DNA of 34,553 nucleotides from Alphaproteobacteria bacterium. Its GTDB lineage: Bacteria > Pseudomonadota > Alphaproteobacteria > Caulobacterales > Aquidulcibacteraceae. The translations under genes were made by a program, and so were the position numbers. Positions 16,156-22,847 of the stretch are shown here, piece by piece (the stretch's first letter is position 1; each line of letters opens with the position of its first letter). Below the pieces are notes generated by a model that searched no databases, was not told where the DNA came from, and worked only from the letters and a program-made list of their open reading frames with translations. The DNA lies in contig JAPLOL010000016.1 in the NCBI GenBank assembly GCA_026400735.1, forward strand, positions 1 through 34,553. The letters run 5' to 3'.

Positions 16156-18315
16156 TTAGCGGTAGCCGATAGTCATAAGCGTATCGAGCATATCGGTGGC
16201 GGCTTGAATCACGCGCGCGGCGGCGGCGTATGCGTTTTGATAGGTCGTCATTTTCATCAGCTCGTCGTCGATGCTGACAGATTCCATTTCGCCACGACGG
16301 TCAGCGGCGGCTGTCGCGACAGCGGCGGCGCCGGTGGCTTGGCGTTCGGCGTCACTTGCGAGACGCCCTGCTTCGCCGCCGAGACGCGAGGCGTAGGTGG
16401 CGAGCGTGCCGGTCTGCGCCGATAGCACGCCGGCGGCGCCGAAGCTCCGCATGGCGTCGCGCGCTGCAGCGAGCGCGTTGGCGCCGCGATTGTCACCCGC
16501 TTCGATAACCTTTGTGCCGAGCGTGACCGAAAGGTTTGGACGGCCGACGGCGAGGCGAGAGGTATTGTTGGCAATCAGTGCGTTGACGCCAACCTCGGTC
16601 GCGCGCCCGGCGGTGGCGGCAGAGTCGAGGCCGTTGAGTGCGGAGAATGCGACGCCTGTGTCGCCGCGCTGCGTAGAGTCATTGACGAGCGTGACATTGA
16701 AGGCCGCGTTCGGCGCGAAGGTGACCTGCCCCGTGCTCGAATTAAGTGAAAACGCGCCGTATTCGCCCAGACCGGTGCCGGTGGCGTTGAGCGCGGAGAG
16801 CAGATCATTCCATGTGGCGCCAGGGGCGGAAAGCGAGCCGCTGATGGTGATCGTGCGATCGGCGATGAAGCGCCCTTGCGTATCGCGGATCTGATATTCG
16901 ATGACGCCATTGTCGGCGAAGCCGTGCTGGTCCGCGCCGCTTATGCCGCTTTCGAAGAAGAGCGGTGTCGGGCGCGAGACAAGATCATTTAGGCCGAAGA
17001 AGTGTGAAAAACCGCGCCCTGCCCGCATTGCCGGATCAGCGCTGTCCTGCTGAATGACGATGCCGCCGTTGTTAGACAAGTTGACGGACAGCACGCCGTT
17101 GGCGAACGAGGCGCCGCCAGACGGCGATTCAGCGCCGAGCGCAGTGTTCAGCGCGTCGACAAAGTCTCCGATCGTGCCGCCGCCAGCGAAGGAGACGGTG
17201 TTGGGCGGCGCTTCGGAGGTGATGGTCTGAGAATCGAAGTCGATGGTGAGGCGATCGCGAAGAATGCCGCCAGAATCCGTGACGGCGAGTGTCGCCGTGC
17301 CGGTGAAGTTGAGCGCATCCGTGCTCAGCAAGCCGGTCTGGCGCCCGGTCATCGATGAGACGGCCGGTGACGAGGCGTTTTCGTTGTGCACGGCGTTCAT
17401 CGCATCAGCGAGAGCGCCGGCATAACCACCGAGAGCTTCAGCCAAACCCGGCAGATCGACATCGCGCGCTTGAAGCAGGCCCTTGATCGAGCCGCCGGTT
17501 ATGGACGACTCGATATTGGTGTTCGAGCCGATCTCTTCGTTGAGCGTGATTACGCCGTGCGTGGCGTAAGGCGACGGGTTGGGCGTGTAGTTGATTTTCG
17601 CGGCCGTGACGCCGACGAGCAGAGCGCCGCCACCTGTGCGGATATGCGTGCTGCCATCTTCTTGCGGCGTCGCGCGCACATCCATCAGGCCGGACAATTG
17701 ATCGATCAGCGCAGACTGCGCGTTTTCAGCTGAGCTGGTGTCGGAGCCGGTGCGCTTGTTGAGGCGGATCTCGTTGTTGAGCTCGGCAATGCGATTGATC
17801 AGGTTTTGCGCTTCAGAGACAGCCTCTCCGATACGCTCATCGGCTTCGCCGATCAGCTGCTGTACTGAATCGCCGATGCGATGAACTTCAGAATACGTCG
17901 CTTGCAGTGCGCCGACGGCGTTTGAGCGACGCAAGCTCGAAGACGGATCGACGCCAAGCTCGGTGAGCGCCGACCAGTATTCATCGACCATGCTGAACAC
18001 GGACGAGGCGCTGGAGGGATCGCCGAAGGATTGTTGAGCGCGTGACAGCAAATCAGAACGCGCGGACGCGGAACTTGCGGCTGAGGCGGCGATGTAGCTG
18101 GCGGTGGTGAGGAATCTATCGGCGGCGCGCTTGACGCCAGTGACCTCAACGCCGGCGCCGGCGCCAATCTGGGTGCGCGGCGCGAGCGTCATCTCGGTGC
18201 GCACGTAGCCGGGCGTGTTGGCGTTGGCGATGTTTTGCGAAACGGTGGCGACGCCGGTTTGCGCGGCGCGGAGACCCGAGAGGCCCGCGAGGAGGACGCT
18301 GGTTAGGCCGACCAT
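16156..18315 (-). CDS. flgK: Flagellar hook-associated protein 1
   Basis: A 719-residue hook-filament junction protein. The conserved rod/hook N-terminus (LLAGLSGLRAAQTGVATVSQNIANANTPGY) and the C-terminal domain (DDELMKMTTYQNAYAAAARVIQAATDMLDTLMTIGYR) are both intact, forming the D0 coiled coil. The central part carries the longer variable domains usual in alphaproteobacterial FlgK. The ATG at 18315 is preceded by GGGAG. Transcription probably starts from the sigma-54 promoter at 18484-18498, giving a leader of about 155 bases with a strong hairpin. Confidence 0.95.
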   Translation of the reverse strand: MVGLTSVLLAGLSGLRAAQTGVATVSQNIANANTPGYVRTEMTLAPRTQIGAGAGVEVTGVKRAADRFLTTASYIAASAASSASARSDLLSRAQQSFGDPSSASSVFSMVDEYWSALTELGVDPSSSLRRSNAVGALQATYSEVHRIGDSVQQLIGEADERIGEAVSEAQNLINRIAELNNEIRLNKRTGSDTSSAENAQSALIDQLSGLMDVRATPQEDGSTHIRTGGGALLVGVTAAKINYTPNPSPYATHGVITLNEEIGSNTNIESSITGGSIKGLLQARDVDLPGLAEALGGYAGALADAMNAVHNENASSPAVSSMTGRQTGLLSTDALNFTGTATLAVTDSGGILRDRLTIDFDSQTITSEAPPNTVSFAGGGTIGDFVDALNTALGAESPSGGASFANGVLSVNLSNNGGIVIQQDSADPAMRAGRGFSHFFGLNDLVSRPTPLFFESGISGADQHGFADNGVIEYQIRDTQGRFIADRTITISGSLSAPGATWNDLLSALNATGTGLGEYGAFSLNSSTGQVTFAPNAAFNVTLVNDSTQRGDTGVAFSALNGLDSAATAGRATEVGVNALIANNTSRLAVGRPNLSVTLGTKVIEAGDNRGANALAAARDAMRSFGAAGVLSAQTGTLATYASRLGGEAGRLASDAERQATGAAAVATAAADRRGEMESVSIDDELMKMTTYQNAYAAAARVIQAATDMLDTLMTIGYR

Positions 18316-18341
18316 GGGCAGACTCCCGGCAAAAGGCGCCC

Positions 18342-18368
18342 GGCGCCCGGCGAAATCTGCCGGGCGCC
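18342..18368 (-). promoter_or_regulatory. Strong hairpin in the flgK 5' leader
   Basis: GGCGCCCGGC and GCCGGGCGCC are perfect 10-bp inverted repeats around the loop GAAATCT. On the flgK transcript it lies about 27 bases ahead of the ATG and close to the GGGAG ribosome-binding site. It could be a DNA-level protein site (it contains an ftr-like core), an RNA structure affecting flgK translation or stability, or both. Confidence 0.7.
18348..18362. promoter_or_regulatory. ftr-like site a (FlbD-binding candidate)
   Basis: CGGCGAAATCTGCCG fits CGGC-N7-GCCG with an A-rich left and TCT/CT right spacer. It lies about 110 bases downstream of the predicted flgK transcription start. In Caulobacter, ftr enhancers can lie downstream of the promoter they control. 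Assigned by similarity to the other three dyads in this window and to remembered ftr sequences. Confidence 0.55.
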
Positions 18369-18483
18369 TGCGGGCGCGCTATAGGCGCGTAGAGCGCTTC
18401 TAAGCGTTTGAAACAACACGCTTTCTCCCCACCTCCCGGCGCGAGCTGAACTGCTCACGCACAGGGGCGTCGGCGTTCACCAC

Positions 18484-18498
18484 GCAAGGTCGGGGCCA
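18484..18498 (-). promoter_or_regulatory. Sigma-54 promoter of flgK-flgL
   Basis: On the minus strand TGGCCCCGACCTTGC has the GG of the -24 element and the GC of the -12 element separated by exactly ten bases, as sigma-54 requires. Transcription would start near 18472. Hook-associated genes are sigma-54 dependent in Caulobacter, which fits. Confidence 0.7.
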
Positions 18499-18510
18499 TT
18501 GTTAATCGCT

Positions 18511-18525
18511 CGGCAGAAGCTGCCG
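18511..18525. promoter_or_regulatory. ftr-like site b
   Basis: CGGCAGAAGCTGCCG is a near-perfect palindrome of the CGGC-N7-GCCG class, between the two divergent sigma-54 promoters. It is about 97 bases upstream of the fliK promoter, a standard distance for an enhancer-bound activator, and only 13 bases from the flgK promoter. Confidence 0.6.
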
Positions 18526-18532
18526 GGTGCGG

Positions 18533-18547
18533 CGGCGGAAATTGCCG
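18533..18547. promoter_or_regulatory. ftr-like site c
   Basis: CGGCGGAAATTGCCG is a second CGGC-N7-GCCG dyad. Its centre is 22 bases (about two helical turns) from that of site b, so both lie on the same DNA face. Paired sites spaced this way are typical for oligomerising sigma-54 activators. It is about 75 bases upstream of the fliK promoter. Confidence 0.6.
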
Positions 18548-18621
18548 TTTGAGGGGCGATGGGAGATGGGCGCGTCCAATTAGATGATTGTTTTTCCTCG
18601 CTTTTATCATGGTTAGCGGCG

Positions 18622-18636
18622 TGGCCCGAGGCTTGC
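18622..18636 (+). promoter_or_regulatory. Sigma-54 promoter of fliK-flgD-flgE
   Basis: TGGCCCGAGGCTTGC matches the -24/-12 consensus with the required ten bases between GG and GC. The expected start is near 18648, about 40 bases before the fliK ATG. Its position inside the upstream-open frame rules out the earlier start codons for fliK. Confidence 0.8.
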
Positions 18637-18686
18637 TCGGGGTCGCGGGCTGGACGCGAGACAAGTCGCGGCCAGTGGGGGACCTT

Positions 18687-20081
18687 ATGGATTTCGCACC
18701 GGAGCCAGTGCTCGACGCCTTTACGCCGCCGCCGATGCGGTCGGCGCCACGCGCGCCTGTCGCCGATGACAACGGTCAGACGTTTGGCGATCACCTGGAC
18801 GCGGTGAAGGAGCCGCCGCCGGAACGCCTGGCGCCGCCGCAGCAGACTGAAGTGAAAGCCGAAGCGCCACGCGTCGAAGCGAAGGCGCCAGCGAACGAAG
18901 ACACAGCAGACCACGACGAGACGATCGACCCCGAAACCGCGCTGCTCGGCGGGCCATTGCCGCCAGCGCCGCCGCCGATGGCAGCGCCGATCGCGGTGCA
19001 GATCGTGGCCTCGCAGCCGCAAGCTCAGCAACCGCAAGCACCGTCAGCAGATGCTGATCTGAATCTTGCGCCCGTGAGCGCGCCGGAAGCGCCGCCTCCG
19101 GTGGCAGCGCCACCTCAAGACGGCGTCCCCGCGCAAGCCGCGGATCAAAGCGCGTCGAACACTGGCAAGGGCGAAGCAGCGGCTGACGCACTGCCGCAGC
19201 AGCAAGCACAACCGACCGCGCCGCAGGCGCAGACGGCGCAAGCGCCTGTCGCGGCGCCGCAGATTCCGTTGGTGCAAGCGGCTCCTGTCACGAACCAGCC
19301 AGCGCCGGAAGTGCTGCAGCAGGCGATCGCCGCCACCACTGGCCCTGCCCCACAAGCTGCGGCGCAAACGACGAACGCGCCGCGCGTGAGCAAGGATGGA
19401 AAGCAGCAGGTTGAAGCTAAAGCGGCTTCGACCAGCGGCGAGATCAAGAGCGATGCGCCAGCGAACGCGAAGGTCGTTGCGCCGAAAGCCGCCAACGAAG
19501 GCGGCGGCGTGAAGGCTGAAGCCGCGCCTGTGTTGGCGACGCAGAGCAATGCGCCTGATAGCGCGCAGCTTACGCAGACGAACACTTTGGCGACCACCAC
19601 CTCACATGCGTCTAGCCACGTGCAGCACGCGGCGGCAGAGACCGGCGCGCAACGCGCAGCCCCGGTGGCCGCACAAGTGGGACGCGAGATCGTTCGCAAG
19701 TTCTCGGGCGGCAACACCAGCTTCGAACTGAGGCTTGATCCCGCGGATTTAGGCCGCGTCGAAGTTCGCATGGAAGTCTCGCGCGATAACCGCGTGACGG
19801 CCGTGATCACCGCCGACAATCCCCAAGCGCTGACCGAGCTTGCGCGCAACGCGCGGGATCTCGAGCAGCAATTGCAATCGGCCGGACTCCAACTCAGTGA
19901 TAACGGGCTCTCGTTTGACCTGCGCCAAGGCGCGCAAGGCGGCGAGAACGACGGCCAGCGAGAGCCAAATGCGCGCGGCGACAACAACGCCGCCGCACAA
20001 CAAGAACAACAAGCAGCGCCCGTGGCGCGACCGATCGGTTACGAGCGGTGGCGTGGCGTGCGCGTAGATCTGATGGTTTGA
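18687..20081 (+). CDS. fliK: Flagellar hook-length control protein FliK
   Basis: A 464-residue exported ruler protein that measures hook length and switches export specificity through FlhB. The N-terminal two thirds is a low-complexity, Ala/Pro/Gln-rich ruler region with no conserved motifs. The C-terminal Flg_hook domain (about residues 330-430) is recognisable from FELRLDPADLGRVEVRMEV and the LQSAGLQLSDNGLSFDLRQG end. The ATG at 18687 follows GTGGGGGAC and lies downstream of the sigma-54 promoter. flgD follows after about ten bases. Confidence 0.88.
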   Translation: MDFAPEPVLDAFTPPPMRSAPRAPVADDNGQTFGDHLDAVKEPPPERLAPPQQTEVKAEAPRVEAKAPANEDTADHDETIDPETALLGGPLPPAPPPMAAPIAVQIVASQPQAQQPQAPSADADLNLAPVSAPEAPPPVAAPPQDGVPAQAADQSASNTGKGEAAADALPQQQAQPTAPQAQTAQAPVAAPQIPLVQAAPVTNQPAPEVLQQAIAATTGPAPQAAAQTTNAPRVSKDGKQQVEAKAASTSGEIKSDAPANAKVVAPKAANEGGGVKAEAAPVLATQSNAPDSAQLTQTNTLATTTSHASSHVQHAAAETGAQRAAPVAAQVGREIVRKFSGGNTSFELRLDPADLGRVEVRMEVSRDNRVTAVITADNPQALTELARNARDLEQQLQSAGLQLSDNGLSFDLRQGAQGGENDGQREPNARGDNNAAAQQEQQAAPVARPIGYERWRGVRVDLMV

Positions 20082-20091
20082 GGACTAAGCG

Positions 20092-20754
20092 ATGGCTGTC
20101 TCAGGCATTGATGTCACTGCAACGACTTCGGAAGCGGCGAACTCTCGCACGCGGCTTTCGGACAATTACGACACGTTTCTCGTGTTGTTGACGGCGCAGT
20201 TGCAAAACCAAGATCCGCTCGCCCCGATGGACTCGACGCAGTTCACGCAACAATTGGTGCAGTTCAGCCAGGTCGAGCAGCAAATCCGTACAAACGAGCA
20301 GCTTGAAGGCTTGGCTGGTCAGTACAATGCCGCCGCCGCCGGCGCCGCCCTCTCCTATCTCGGCAAAGACGCAATCATTTCCGCGAACCAGACTTATCTC
20401 GCGGGCGGTGCGGCCAATTGGGCGTATCGTCTGCCGGAGGCTGCGACGGAGATGACAGTCTCAGTCAAAGATATGCAGGGCCGCACGGTCTATTCGTCAA
20501 CGACAGAGGCGCGGGGCGCAGGCGAACATTTGTTTACATGGAATGGCACCAGGAGCGACGGCAGTACGGCCGCCGACGGCGTCTATCAAATTGTCATCGA
20601 CGCGAAGAATTCAGCGGGCACATCGCTGACTCCGACCGTCACCGTTCGGGAAACTATTATGGGCGTAGACTTCACTGGAGCCTCGCCTGTCGTCATCACG
20701 CCTTCGGGCACACGCGATTTGAGCACCATTCGCTCGGTGCTCGAGAACGGCTGA
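20092..20754 (+). CDS. flgD: Flagellar hook-capping protein
   Basis: A 220-residue scaffold that caps the growing hook and directs addition of FlgE. The FlgD N-terminal signature is present near residues 27-70: FLVLLTAQLQNQDPLAPMDSTQF followed by QFSQVEQQI. The C-terminal part holds the Ig-like/tudor fold with FTWNGTRSDGSTAADGVYQI. There is no signal peptide; it is exported by the flagellar type III system. It lies in the sigma-54 operon between fliK and flgE. Confidence 0.95.
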   Translation: MAVSGIDVTATTSEAANSRTRLSDNYDTFLVLLTAQLQNQDPLAPMDSTQFTQQLVQFSQVEQQIRTNEQLEGLAGQYNAAAAGAALSYLGKDAIISANQTYLAGGAANWAYRLPEAATEMTVSVKDMQGRTVYSSTTEARGAGEHLFTWNGTRSDGSTAADGVYQIVIDAKNSAGTSLTPTVTVRETIMGVDFTGASPVVITPSGTRDLSTIRSVLENG

Positions 20755-20869
20755 GAACAAACGCGTCCGCCGAATGCGGATGCTGCTACAACGCGCAGAA
20801 GCGCTCCATCAGTAACACTATTCTTATGCCGCGTTCGGTGGGACGCACGCGGCGATGGAGCTGGGACAC

Positions 20870-22210
20870 ATGTCTATTTATACCGCATTGCGTGCGGGCG
20901 TTTCTGGCCTCACCGCCAACTCAAGCGCCCTCGCCGTTATTTCTGACAACATCGCCAACGTGAACACGGTTGGCTACAAGCGTTCAGGCGTCGACTTCTC
21001 AGCGCTAGTCAACGCGCAGAACTCGAACACGACCTACAACGCCGGCGGCGTGCGGCCGCTGACGCGTCAGCAGATCGCGCTGCAAGGGTCGCTCGAGCAA
21101 ACGCGCTCCTCGACCGACTTGGCGATCTCGGGCGACGGCTTCTTCATCGTCTCGAGCAACAACCAGCAGCTTTCGAACGGCGGCTCGGTGCTGTTTACGC
21201 GCGCCGGCTCGTTCACGATCGACGCCGATGGCTACATGGTCAACGCGCAGGGATTGTTCTTGCAAGGCTGGCCGGTCGGCAGCGACGGCAGCGTCACCTC
21301 CTCCCCGACATCGCTGTCGGCGATCGAGCCGATCAACATTTCGGGCGTCGGCGGTTTGGCTGAACCAACGGCCAATGTTGGTCTCAACGCGAACCTGAAT
21401 TCAGCGCAGACTGACTACGCCAACGCCCAGGGCGCCTATGACGTTGGCGATCTCGCCAGCGGCACGATCACGCCGCACTTTGAAAGCTCGCTGGAAATCT
21501 ATGACAGTTTGGGCGCGGCGCGCACGGTCGCGTTCGGCTTCCTGAAAACCGGTCCGAACACGTGGCGCGTGGAAGCCTATGCGCGTCCGAACTCCAACAT
21601 TACTGGCGGTTCGGGCACCGGCGGCCTGCTGGCCGCAGGTATCGTCACCTTCAACACGGACGGCACAGTCGCCAGCGTCGCGCCACACGGCACGAGCTCA
21701 ACCGCGCAAGACATCGACAGTACGTTCACGATCAACTGGGCGGCGCCGACTGGCGCGAGCGCACAAGACATCGATCTCGATCTGAGCACGGGTATGACCC
21801 AGTTCGCCAAAAGCTTCGGCGTTACCTCGGTGACCGCTGACGGCGTGCCGCCAGGCGACCTCGTCGGGCTTGTGCTCGAAGGCGATGGCATGTTGACGGC
21901 GCAATTCTCGAACGGCCGCGCGCGGGCGCTCTATCAGATCCCGCTGGCGACGTTCTTGAACCCCAATGGCCTTGCTGCTGACCAAGGCGGCGCGTTCCGC
22001 ACGACCCTGCAATCGGGCCTCTACAACATCAACTCGTCAAACGCCGGCGGCGCAGGCCGGATCGTTTCGGGCGCGCTCGAAGCTTCGAACGTCGACCTCG
22101 CGACTGAATTCACGAACCTCATCACGACGCAGCGCGCCTACTCTGCCGCATCACGCATCATCACAACTGCGGACCAGATGCTGGAAGAGCTTTTGATGAT
22201 CAAACGATAG
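20870..22210 (+). CDS. flgE: Flagellar hook protein
   Basis: A 446-residue hook subunit. The N-terminal rod/hook motif ALRAGVSGLTANSSALAVIS is followed by DNIANVNTVGYKRS, and the C-terminus (SNVDLATEFTNLITTQRAYSAASRIITTADQMLEELLMIKR) gives the matching D0 helix. The F/Y-rich central D1/D2 domains are full length. I chose the ATG at 20870 because GGAG lies nine bases ahead and family homology starts at MSIYTALRAG; a start at 20855 adds five residues. It is about 115 bases after flgD, with no obvious separate promoter, so it is probably in the fliK transcript. Confidence 0.95.
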   Translation: MSIYTALRAGVSGLTANSSALAVISDNIANVNTVGYKRSGVDFSALVNAQNSNTTYNAGGVRPLTRQQIALQGSLEQTRSSTDLAISGDGFFIVSSNNQQLSNGGSVLFTRAGSFTIDADGYMVNAQGLFLQGWPVGSDGSVTSSPTSLSAIEPINISGVGGLAEPTANVGLNANLNSAQTDYANAQGAYDVGDLASGTITPHFESSLEIYDSLGAARTVAFGFLKTGPNTWRVEAYARPNSNITGGSGTGGLLAAGIVTFNTDGTVASVAPHGTSSTAQDIDSTFTINWAAPTGASAQDIDLDLSTGMTQFAKSFGVTSVTADGVPPGDLVGLVLEGDGMLTAQFSNGRARALYQIPLATFLNPNGLAADQGGAFRTTLQSGLYNINSSNAGGAGRIVSGALEASNVDLATEFTNLITTQRAYSAASRIITTADQMLEELLMIKR

Positions 22211-22234
22211 GTTGAAACGTGCCTCGGATAAGAA

Positions 22235-22251
22235 ATGAGTAAGAGACTCAT
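22235..22251. other. Short dyad after flgE
   Basis: ATGAGT-AAGAG-ACTCAT is a perfect 6-bp inverted repeat 25 bases after the flgE stop. It contains a GACTC (GANTC) site. It is too AT-rich for a strong terminator and lacks a U-tract, so it may be a protein site ahead of sciP. Confidence 0.3.
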
Positions 22252-22295
22252 GTTCTAATTCGAGACACGCTTCTTTTCCCAATTCCCTGTGCGTC

Positions 22296-22310
22296 TTAGC
22301 CGTTTCTTTA
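22296..22310 (+). promoter_or_regulatory. Possible degenerate CtrA box upstream of sciP
   Basis: TTAG-N7-TTTA matches six of eight bases of the CtrA consensus TTAA-N7-TTAA, about 45 bases ahead of the sciP start. In Caulobacter sciP is activated by CtrA, so a site is expected, but this match alone is weak. Confidence 0.3.
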
Positions 22311-22352
22311 GCGATCCGAGTTATGTTGGGTTGCTAAGAAGGAGAAAGGCGC

Positions 22353-22634
22353 ATGCAGAAGCAACGCCGATATGATGGGGTGGTGATGGGTCCCGACGGG
22401 AATCCCCTCACTTTGGACGATCTGCCGGCACCGGGAACGACCCGTTGGGTCATTCGCCGTAAGGCAGAAGTTGTCGCTGCGGTTCGCGGCGGCCTGCTCA
22501 CGATGGAAGAAGCCTGCCAGCGCTACGGCCTCTCGGAAGAAGAGTTCGAAGCTTGGAAGAAATCCATCGAAAAGCATGGCCTCCCTGGCTTGCGCACCAC
22601 GCGCATCCAGCACTACCGCGCGGCCGGCGTCTAA
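22353..22634 (+). CDS. sciP: DUF1153 protein, SciP (CtrA-inhibiting) orthologue
   Basis: A 93-residue DUF1153 protein with the helix-turn-helix core: GPDGNPLTLDDLPAPGT, then RWVIRRKAEVVAAVRGGLL, then EEACQRYGLSEEEFEAWKKS and HGLPGLRTTR. In Caulobacter crescentus this protein, SciP, binds CtrA and prevents it from activating transcription in swarmer cells. It lies between flgE and fliF there too as I recall, and the same order is seen here. The ATG has AAGGAGAAAGG just upstream, a strong ribosome-binding site. A terminator follows. Confidence 0.9.
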   Translation: MQKQRRYDGVVMGPDGNPLTLDDLPAPGTTRWVIRRKAEVVAAVRGGLLTMEEACQRYGLSEEEFEAWKKSIEKHGLPGLRTTRIQHYRAAGV

Positions 22635-22687
22635 CAGACGCCCGGCTGCTCCGGCGGCAATCGATCTGTAAGTACCAAGGCTTTCAA

Positions 22688-22715
22688 AGGCCCCCGTCTC
22701 CCCGGCGGGGGTCTT
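22688..22715 (+). terminator. Rho-independent terminator after sciP
   Basis: CCCCCG and CGGGGG pair, with extra pairs outside through AGG/TCT, around a short C-rich loop. The stem is followed by TCTTTGCG. It lies about 55 bases after sciP and isolates sciP from the fliF operon. Confidence 0.7.
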
Positions 22716-22750
22716 TGCGCGTCTGGAGCTAACTGTGATCTCCAACGTGG

Positions 22751-22765
22751 TTAACGCTTGTTTCA
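22751..22765 (+). promoter_or_regulatory. CtrA box upstream of fliF
   Basis: TTAA-CGCTTGT-TTCA matches seven of the eight conserved bases of TTAA-N7-TTAA. It lies about 83 bases before the fliF start. In Caulobacter the fliF operon is directly activated by CtrA. Confidence 0.6.
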
Positions 22766-22774
22766 CTAGCGGCC

Positions 22775-22789
22775 CGGCAAATTCTGCCG
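22775..22789. promoter_or_regulatory. ftr-like site d, downstream of the CtrA box of fliF
   Basis: CGGCAAATTCTGCCG fits CGGC-N7-GCCG and sits ten bases after the CtrA box, where the -10 region or transcription start is expected. In Caulobacter FlbD represses fliF by binding the ftr4 site at this position, so the layout predicts negative feedback by FlbD on its own operon. Confidence 0.65.
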
Positions 22790-22847
22790 ACCGGTGAGAA
22801 TTGCCCAGTGATTCTGGGTGCTCTCTTCGTGCGTGCAGAGGGCTGGC

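Larger units (their letters stand above)
18316..18686. promoter_or_regulatory. Divergent flgK / fliK control region
   Basis: This 371-base gene-free stretch holds two sigma-54 promoters pointing apart, three CGGC-N7-GCCG dyads, a strong hairpin next to the flgK ribosome-binding site and the fliK leader. The elements are listed separately. No other coding capacity is convincing here; the frame open upstream of fliK contains the promoter itself. Confidence 0.75.

Noticed and set aside
18588-18686. Upstream start codons for fliK
   Set aside because: The sigma-54 promoter at 18622-18636 lies inside this stretch, so it would not be present in the transcript.
22235-22251. Dyad after flgE as a rho-independent terminator
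   Set aside because: The stem is six AT-rich pairs and no U-tract follows, unlike the convincing terminator at 22688-22715.
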